The notes below the pieces were generated by a model. It was not told the origin of the DNA. It ran no database searches and saw only the letters and a list, made by a program, of their open reading frames with translations. From Verrucomicrobiota bacterium (GTDB taxonomy: Bacteria > Verrucomicrobiota > Verrucomicrobiia > Opitutales > Opitutaceae), in assembly GCA_023386835.1 (NCBI GenBank), contig JAEWIY010000141.1, positions 1-56,763 of the forward strand: 56,763 nucleotides of DNA, in the 5' to 3' direction. Positions 51,778 through 56,763 of this stretch are shown in pieces (the stretch's first letter is position 1; every line of letters starts with the position of its first letter). Made by a program: the position numbers and the translations under genes.

Positions 51778-51861
51778 TTAACACCAAGAACGCCAAGCTC
51801 GCGAAGGGTGACGAGTACCCCAGCTCGCCCCTTTGCGTCTCTTTTGCGATCTTGGTGTTAA
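51778..51861. repeat. Intergenic repeat unit A
   Basis: Perfect 12-base outer arms TTAACACCAAGA (51778-51789) and TCTTGGTGTTAA (51850-51861), with internal ACGCCAAG and CTTTGCG words. It shares these blocks with the unit at 51953-52036. It could fold into a large hairpin and may be a MITE-like or REP-like dispersed repeat. Confidence 0.65.
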
Positions 51862-51952
51862 TTGTCTGACCATCTCATTCGCGACCATTCGCGTGATTCG
51901 CGGGCATCCCCTTCCGGGCCTTTCCGTGTCTTCCGTAGGCAACAACGAACCC

Positions 51953-52036
51953 GCTTCACACCAGGAACGCCAAGATCGCAAAGATGACGAGGCCCCGAGT
52001 TCGTCTCTTTGCGTCCCTCGGCGATCTTGGTGTCAA
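51953..52036. repeat. Intergenic repeat unit B
   Basis: Same layout as unit A: TTCACACCAGGAACGCCAAG at the left and CGGCGATCTTGGTGTCAA at the right, with TGACGAG and CTCTTTGCGTC between. The outer arms are less perfect, and CAAGATCGC/GCGATCTTG pairs inside. Length equals unit A (84 bases). Confidence 0.65.
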
Positions 52037-52085
52037 ATTGCCTGTCGTTAGATGTTGGATACCTCCCGATCCTCCGCCCTCCGCC

Positions 52086-52117
52086 AAAAAAAACGCCCGC
52101 TTCAGCAGAAGCGGGCG
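52086..52117 (-). terminator. Rho-independent terminator of the exported-protein gene
   Basis: Perfect 9-bp stem CGCCCGCTT (52094-52102)/AAGCGGGCG (52109-52117) with a 6-base loop; on the minus strand eight T follow (52086-52093). It lies 27 bases after the stop codon of the gene at 52145. Confidence 0.88.
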
Positions 52118-52144
52118 CAGGATGCGTAGAGTTTCGGTCCCGTC

Positions 52145-52696
52145 CTACTTGTCCACCAGATAACCGCAGATGGTGGCTTGGAGCGTTCCAAGCCCGCCGG
52201 TGCCGCGGCGAATCATCACCTCGTCCGATCGTCCCTCGACGCTATCCAGCCGCATCTTGAACGGAATGTTCGCGATGAGGTAGTAGCCGCCGGCATCGAC
52301 TCGATCCTGGATCACCAATGGGATCAGCTGACGCTGAGTACCAAAGAGCGGCTGGATGAACATGCGATTGCTCTCTCCCTTGGGCAGGCTCGCCTGGTAG
52401 GCAATCGTTTCGATAATCAGCCGTTTCCCCTCCGGAATATCGAAATAGACCGTGGGAGCATCGACCGCGTCGTTTCCAGAGGAGAGAGACACCACAAACG
52501 GTTCGACGAGCGAATCGTTCAGCACCTCGACCACCCCTTCGACGGTGACCGGGTCAGCAACGTTGACGGAGCCGTCCACCGTGACGTTCGGTCCGCCTTT
52601 GCCGCGAGCAAACGGGGTAGCCACGAGACTGAGGATCACGAACGCCCCGATGAGGGCGGCAACCGTACGCTGGGAGAAACGCGCAGGCATTTGCAT
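52145..52696 (-). CDS. Exported protein of unknown function
   Basis: A 183-residue protein with a signal peptide (VAALIGAFVILSLVATPFA) and a beta-rich mature part (VTVDGSVNVADPVTVEGVVEV, quoted in part: GSVNVADPVTVEGVV; IPEGKRLIIETIAYQASLP). The pattern of an induced/stress-type surface protein is vague and I assign no family. ATG 52696 is chosen because it places the signal peptide correctly; an ATG at 52690 is equivalent. It has its own strong terminator, and its leader holds a perfect 10-bp-arm hairpin at 52731-52759. Confidence 0.6.
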   Translation of the reverse strand: MQMPARFSQRTVAALIGAFVILSLVATPFARGKGGPNVTVDGSVNVADPVTVEGVVEVLNDSLVEPFVVSLSSGNDAVDAPTVYFDIPEGKRLIIETIAYQASLPKGESNRMFIQPLFGTQRQLIPLVIQDRVDAGGYYLIANIPFKMRLDSVEGRSDEVMIRRGTGGLGTLQATICGYLVDK

Positions 52697-53039
52697 GAGG
52701 ATCGCAGTTGAGTTTTTCGTTCCGCCAATGCGGTCGCTCGTTGGGGGGTCGAGCGACCGGACTCGCAGCCGTGCGAGTGCTGCTGGAACAGGTGCAGTCT
52801 CAATCCGAACGCCGGCGGACGTCGAATGCGGACGCGGAAGCAAAAGCCTGATTCCATTTCAAAGCGGGCTCAGCCACGGCCGGGAAATCTCCCCTCCATC
52901 TGCCGAGCCTTCGACGGGACTTGTCGCTGACGGGATAGGGCCGTTCCGAGGTGCGGCGGTCGCAGCAGCGTTCAACGCCGCCGGCTCGGCGGATCGATGA
53001 TGCATCCGCGGTGGGTTCTCGCGCGTTATTCTCAGCAGA
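52697..53039. other. Divergent intergenic region
   Basis: No gene between the exported protein and the fasciclin gene. It contains the hairpin at 52731-52759 near the exported gene; the remainder shows no structure I can support. Confidence 0.5.
52731..52759. promoter_or_regulatory. Perfect inverted repeat in exported-protein leader
   Basis: CGGTCGCTCG and CGAGCGACCG, perfect 10-base arms around a 9-base loop, 34 bases upstream of the start at 52696. Could be an operator or a structured 5' leader. Confidence 0.55.
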
Positions 53040-53060
53040 ACGATCGGATGACCCGATCGT
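53040..53060. promoter_or_regulatory. Inverted repeat before the fasciclin gene
   Basis: ACGATCGG-ATGAC-CCGATCGT: perfect 8-base arms, 18 bases before the ATG at 53079. Its position fits an operator or leader hairpin. Confidence 0.5.
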
Positions 53061-53078
53061 CCCTCTAATCGCCCTGCC

Positions 53079-53540
53079 ATGAAACTCCCGATCCTCCTCA
53101 CTTGCCTGGTCTCTCTCGCCCTCGCTCCCCTCGCCTCCGCCAAGACGGTGGTCGAGGTGGCCGCCGGTTCGCCTGATCACACGACGCTCGTCGCCGCGGT
53201 CAAAGCGGCCGGACTCGCCGAAACGCTCAGCGGCCCGGGCCCCTTCACGATCTTCGCCCCGACCAATGCCGCGTTCGCCAAGTTGCCCAAGGGCACCGTG
53301 GAGGATCTGCTGAAGCCGGAAAACAAGGCCAAATTGACCTCCATCCTGACCTACCACGTGGTGCCGGGCAAGGTCATGGCGAAGGACGTGAAAGCCGGCC
53401 CGGTCAAGACCGTGAACGGGAAACAGGCCACCGTCTCGAACAAGGGCGGAGTGATGATCGATGGAGCCAAAGTCGTGGCCACGGACCTGGCCGCCGACAA
53501 CGGCGTGATCCACGTGATTGATACGGTCATTCTGCCCTGA
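53079..53540 (+). CDS. Secreted fasciclin-domain protein
   Basis: A 153-residue protein with a signal peptide (KLPILLTCLVSLALAPLASA) and one complete fasciclin (FAS1) domain: H1 box GPFTIFAPTNAAFAKLPKGT and H2-like YHVVPGKVMAKDVKAG, ending NGVIHVIDTVILP. FAS1 domains mediate adhesion or bind small ligands; in bacteria small single-domain forms are usual. The domain fills the mature protein. A terminator follows, so it is probably a one-gene unit. Confidence 0.92.
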   Translation: MKLPILLTCLVSLALAPLASAKTVVEVAAGSPDHTTLVAAVKAAGLAETLSGPGPFTIFAPTNAAFAKLPKGTVEDLLKPENKAKLTSILTYHVVPGKVMAKDVKAGPVKTVNGKQATVSNKGGVMIDGAKVVATDLAADNGVIHVIDTVILP

Positions 53541-53600
53541 CGCGCGCGAGCCGTCCAAGAGAACGCTGACGCTCGGCTGCCAGCCGCGCCGGATCCCAAT

Positions 53601-53633
53601 CGCCCGTAGTGATTCCTTCGCTACGGGCGTTTT
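53601..53633 (+). terminator. Terminator after the fasciclin gene
   Basis: CGCCCGTAG (53601-53609) pairs perfectly with CTACGGGCG (53621-53629), followed by TTTT. It lies 60 bases after the stop codon. Confidence 0.8.
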
Positions 53634-53690
53634 CGTCGCTCACGCCGGCCGTGTGGGTGGTCGCCGGTCGCGCCGGGCTCCAGCACGTCA

Positions 53691-54527
53691 TCACTTCCGG
53701 TTCGAGCGCACGCTGGATGGCGTGCGCCCGCGGAACCGCCGAAACTGGCGACTGAAGAAGTAAACTTCACTGTAGCCGAGTTGTTGGGCGATCGCCTCCA
53801 CCGTCAGCGGCGATTCCCGCAGGTAGGTTTCGGCGCGCGCCAGACGTTCCTCGATCGCAAAGCGCCGCGGGGAGGTGCCCGTCGCCGCGCGGAATCGGCG
53901 CGTAAACTGCGAGACCGAGAGTCCCGCCGACCGCGCCATGCTCTGCACCGACCGATGGGTCGCGGGATCCTGCCGGATCGTTTCCACCAGTTGACGGATC
54001 TTGTGATCCGCCTCGTCGGCGCCCGACACACCCAAGTGGGTGTGAAACGCGTGCAGCAGAAACCGCAGTCCGGCTCGCAACTCGTTGCGATGCCGCTCCA
54101 GGTCCGCAAAAAACAGCTGCGACAGGTGCCGGCAAAACGGCGGCAGCCACGTCGCCCCTTCCAGTCGCGCCGGCTCGCTGCCCTCCAGCCGCTCAAAGGG
54201 CGGACCAATACGCTGTCCCGGCACGCTGAAATGAGCCGCGAAGTTCGCCAGCCGCTGGCCGGGAGCCGAGGTGCCCTCCACCTGGGCGTCCGGGCGCACG
54301 AGAAACGCGGTCCCGGCCTCCACCGGGAATCGCCGACCGTTGAGCACCATCTCCCCTCCCCCCTCCAAGGCGATCCAGAGATTATGGTGCGAACGGGGCG
54401 GCGGCCCCCAAGACCAGGCCGACGGGTGCACAAACACCTGCACACGCTGCACATCCAACCGCTCCAGCCACTCCGGACTCTCCATTGCGCGGATAGTGCA
54501 AACTCTGCCGCGCAGGTCCATTTTCAA
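53691..54527 (-). CDS. AraC-family transcription regulator
   Basis: A 278-residue regulator. The N-terminal half is a cupin-type sensor (HHNLWIALEGGGEMVLNGRRF, then VEAGTAFLVRPD). The C-terminal 100 residues are the AraC double HTH: MARSAGLSVSQFTRRFRAAT and the conserved IAQQLGYSEVYFFSRQFRRF with GRTPSSVR. It is divergent from a Gfo/Idh/MocA gene with a very short gap (32 bases; 74 if the start is the ATG at 54485) and may control it in response to a sugar or related ligand. Confidence 0.9.
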   Translation of the reverse strand: MKMDLRGRVCTIRAMESPEWLERLDVQRVQVFVHPSAWSWGPPPRSHHNLWIALEGGGEMVLNGRRFPVEAGTAFLVRPDAQVEGTSAPGQRLANFAAHFSVPGQRIGPPFERLEGSEPARLEGATWLPPFCRHLSQLFFADLERHRNELRAGLRFLLHAFHTHLGVSGADEADHKIRQLVETIRQDPATHRSVQSMARSAGLSVSQFTRRFRAATGTSPRRFAIEERLARAETYLRESPLTVEAIAQQLGYSEVYFFSRQFRRFRGRTPSSVRSNRK

Positions 54528-54559
54528 CCGCGCCGCGGGCTGGTAGGATAGGCGCCACG

Positions 54560-55720
54560 ATGAGTGCCACCTCTCCTGTTCGTCTTGGGATCATTGGAAT
54601 GGGCAACATGGGGACGTCCCACGCCCGGACCCTGCGCTCCGGCTCGATCCCCGGGCTCGCGCTCGCTGCGGTGGCCGACACCGACCCGCTGCGCCTGAAG
54701 GATCAGACCGACGTACCGACTTTCACCGACCCGCTGGCGCTGATCGAATCGCCGTTGGTCGACGCGGTCCTCGTCGCCACGCCGCACTACAGCCATCCGG
54801 ACCTCGGCATTCGCGCGCTCCAGGCCGGCAAGCACGTCCTGGTTGAAAAACCGATCTCCGTGCACAAGGCCGACGCCGAGCGGCTGATCGCCGCCTACCG
54901 TCCGGAGTCGGGCCTCATTTTCGCCGCGATGTTCAACCAGCGCACGGATCCGCGCTACCGCCGCTTGAAGCAGATGATCGACACCGGCGTGCTCGGCCGA
55001 ATCCAGCGCGTGAGCTGGACGATCACCGATTGGTATCGGACCGAGCACTACTACCAGTCCGGCCAGTGGCGCGCGACCTGGGCCGGCGAAGGTGGCGGCG
55101 TGCTCCTCAACCAGTGCCCGCATCAGCTGGACCTGTGGCAATGGCTGTTCGGCTCGCCCCAGACCGTGGTGGCGCGCTGCCAGTACGGCCGCTTCCACGA
55201 CATCGAGGTCGAGGACTCGGTCACCGCTCTGCTCGAATACGAGAACGGCCTGCAGGGCGTGTTCACCACGACCACGGGCGAGGCCCCCGGCGTCAACCGC
55301 CTCGAGGTGGCCGGCGATCTCGGCCTCGTGGTTGTCGAAAACGGGCAGCTCCAGTTCCGCCGCAACACCGTCTCGAGCGCGGAATTTTGCCGGACGAGCC
55401 CGAAGCCGTTTGATCGCCCGCCGTTTGAAGACGTGCCGGTGGAGCTCGAAGGCACCGCGACCCAGCACGCCGGCATCCTGGCGAACTTTGCCGAGGCGAT
55501 CCAAGGCCGGGCCCCGCTGATCGCGCCCGCCGCTGAAGGTGCCGCTTCGGTGGAACTCGCCAACGCGATGCTGTTGTCCTCGATGCTCGGTCGCGCGGTC
55601 TCGCTGCCGCTCAACGGAGCCGAGTACGCCCAACACCTTGAGCGTCTGATCCAGGGCAGCCGCTACCACTCGAAGCAGGCCGCCACCTCAACCGCCGCCG
55701 ACATGAGCGGCAGCTTCTGA
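54560..55720 (+). CDS. Gfo/Idh/MocA family oxidoreductase
   Basis: A 386-residue NAD(P)-dependent sugar/inositol-type dehydrogenase. The Rossmann motif GIIGMGNMGTSHA is at the N-terminus, followed by VLVATPHYSH and the diagnostic HVLVEKPISV with its conserved Lys. The C-terminal alpha/beta domain includes NQCPHQLDLWQWLFG. Substrate is unknown. It ends one base from the stop codon of a convergent family member. Confidence 0.9.
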   Translation: MSATSPVRLGIIGMGNMGTSHARTLRSGSIPGLALAAVADTDPLRLKDQTDVPTFTDPLALIESPLVDAVLVATPHYSHPDLGIRALQAGKHVLVEKPISVHKADAERLIAAYRPESGLIFAAMFNQRTDPRYRRLKQMIDTGVLGRIQRVSWTITDWYRTEHYYQSGQWRATWAGEGGGVLLNQCPHQLDLWQWLFGSPQTVVARCQYGRFHDIEVEDSVTALLEYENGLQGVFTTTTGEAPGVNRLEVAGDLGLVVVENGQLQFRRNTVSSAEFCRTSPKPFDRPPFEDVPVELEGTATQHAGILANFAEAIQGRAPLIAPAAEGAASVELANAMLLSSMLGRAVSLPLNGAEYAQHLERLIQGSRYHSKQAATSTAADMSGSF

Positions 55721-55721
55721 C

Positions 55722-56763
55722 CTAGGAACCGTTACGGCCGCGCGCCACCACGGCCGCGGCCCACGGCGGCGCGACATGGCTCAATAGGCAGCCACGATCC
55801 GCCGCCAAGCGCAGCACCGGGTCCATCCCCGGCACGCTGATGAACGTCTCATCCCCGCGCTGGAGACGCACACAGACGTCCGCGGGAATGATTTGCGGCG
55901 CACCGGACTGGTCGAGCCGCTGAACGAGCTCCGTATGGACCCGCGCCAGTGGAGGTTCGACCAGGAACGAAGCCGGCTCGCCGCTAAGGTGCGACACCAC
56001 TTCGTGCAACACCTGTAGTCGTGTCTCCGGTACACTCGGGAGCGGCCAGACCTCGTCGGGACGGTCCGGACGGCGGCGCACGCAGTGCCGGCCCAGTGTC
56101 CAGCGGATCTCGCCCTCCTCCCCCACGACGCGGATCTCCGGCGGCAGGTTGATTTCACCGCTGTGGCTCGCGTTGAAGGTGATCGAAACGCCACCGGCCG
56201 TCCGCGCCACGAGACTCACCGTATCAAAGGTTTCGATCGGCTGCACGCGATACATCTCGGCGTCCAGCGTGACAATCTGGGCCGGCTGATCCAGCTGTTC
56301 GCCGGCCCAAAACAGGGCGAGCAGGATAAAGTGCGCGAAGGCGTTGCTGACCGGCGAATCCAGAACCCACGCGTCCCCGACACGACGGCGTCCCGCCCAC
56401 TCGTTGCGCGCATAGTAACTCAACGGTCGCGGCCACTGTCCCACGACATTGACCTGGCGCAGCGCCCCGATCTCACCTTCGAGGACCTTGCGCTTCACGT
56501 CGTGCGTGGCCGCGCTGTAGAGCTCCTGGAACCCAACCGCGACCAGGCGGCCCGCAGCGCGACGCGCGGCGTCGATCCGGTCGATCTCGTCGAGCGAAGC
56601 CGCCAGCGGTTTCTCAACCAGCACGTGCAAACCCGCGTTCAACGCGGCCAGCGTCATCGGCGTGTGCCAGTGAATACCGGTCGGCAACATGACCAGGTCC
56701 GCCTGGCCCTGCAGCGCCGCGAACATCTCGAGATGATCGCGATAGAGTCGTACGCCGCTGGCC
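55722..56763 (-). CDS. Gfo/Idh/MocA family oxidoreductase, 5' end outside window
   Basis: At least 346 codons; the frame is open to the right edge, so the N-terminal Rossmann start is missing. The remaining part has MLPTGIHWHTP, the family motif HVLVEKPLAAS and the C-terminal domain (SNAFAHFILLALFWAGEQ). It resembles the neighbouring gene only at family level. The paired convergent arrangement suggests a shared catabolic theme but not co-regulation. Confidence 0.88.
   Translation of the reverse strand, partial: ASGVRLYRDHLEMFAALQGQADLVMLPTGIHWHTPMTLAALNAGLHVLVEKPLAASLDEIDRIDAARRAAGRLVAVGFQELYSAATHDVKRKVLEGEIGALRQVNVVGQWPRPLSYYARNEWAGRRRVGDAWVLDSPVSNAFAHFILLALFWAGEQLDQPAQIVTLDAEMYRVQPIETFDTVSLVARTAGGVSITFNASHSGEINLPPEIRVVGEEGEIRWTLGRHCVRRRPDRPDEVWPLPSVPETRLQVLHEVVSHLSGEPASFLVEPPLARVHTELVQRLDQSGAPQIIPADVCVRLQRGDETFISVPGMDPVLRLAADRGCLLSHVAPPWAAAVVARGRNGS

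Larger units (their letters stand above)
51492..52085. other. Intergenic region with paired repeats
   Basis: No gene. It holds two related, imperfectly inverted units (51778-51861 and 51953-52036) separated by a stretch with CCATTCGCGTGATTCGCGGG. Upstream of 51780 I see nothing I can support beyond the esterase promoter region. Confidence 0.55.

Noticed and set aside
1..56763. CRISPR array or insertion sequence
   Set aside because: No regularly spaced direct repeats and no transposase or integrase motif were found on either strand.

Overview
The window is GC-rich, densely coded chromosomal DNA of a Gram-negative bacterium. It carries TamA/TamB outer-membrane assembly proteins, a TonB-dependent receptor, an RND efflux pump with an outer-membrane factor, a CE15-type glucuronoyl esterase and a sialidase/sulfatase locus. 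This mix suggests a polysaccharide-degrading Verrucomicrobiota, probably of the Opitutaceae type. That placement is an inference from gene content; no rRNA is present.

Region 1 (1-7.7 kb, minus strand) is a sialoglycan-use operon. In transcription order it holds a NanM-like kelch domain fused to a sodium/solute symporter, a GntR-headed regulator, a sialidase, a sulfatase and a eukaryote-like N-acetylneuraminate lyase. A near-perfect 10-bp-arm palindrome just before the first gene is a candidate operator, and a shared CGGTTCCTTTTT-type motif occurs at three points of the cluster. Region 2 (7.7-17.6 kb, minus) holds an M3 oligopeptidase, TamB and TamA in a tight operon, preceded by a TonB receptor. 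Region 3 (17.6-30.3 kb) is mostly housekeeping: ferredoxin, rhomboid protease, Prc-type protease, PrmC/RF1, a HAD phosphatase, a stand-alone CoaB, a SNF2 helicase and an ABC exporter pair.

Region 4 (30.3-38.2 kb) is an RND pump operon (adaptor, pump, outer-membrane factor) divergent from a PAS/AAA+/Fis-type sigma-54 activator. The intergenic space contains a good -24/-12 promoter reading into the pump operon and three tandem CAACG-N6-CGTTG-type dyads placed like enhancer sites, so the control circuit can be read from the DNA. Next come a small PAS protein, a sorbosone-dehydrogenase-like protein and a thioredoxin-NhaA fusion.

Region 5 (41.7-49.4 kb) is accessory DNA. A 23-bp copy of the 3' end of the intact tRNA-Phe lies 1.9 kb downstream of that tRNA in the same orientation, the geometry left by tRNA-targeted integration. 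Between the two copies are small toxin-antitoxin-type genes and the remnant of a second antitoxin/toxin pair, but no integrase. Beyond the tRNA is a compact four-gene operon: an unknown protein, an SRA-like/HNH (McrA-like) nuclease, a DUF2071 protein and a short DUF3883 protein. It is the best candidate for an undescribed defence-type system here. A frameshifted ceramidase-like gene follows.

Region 6 (49.4 kb to the end) holds a CE15-type esterase with an altered serine motif, an intergenic repeat pair, an exported protein with a strong leader hairpin, a fasciclin protein, an AraC regulator and two convergent Gfo/Idh/MocA oxidoreductases. The last of these runs off the right edge.
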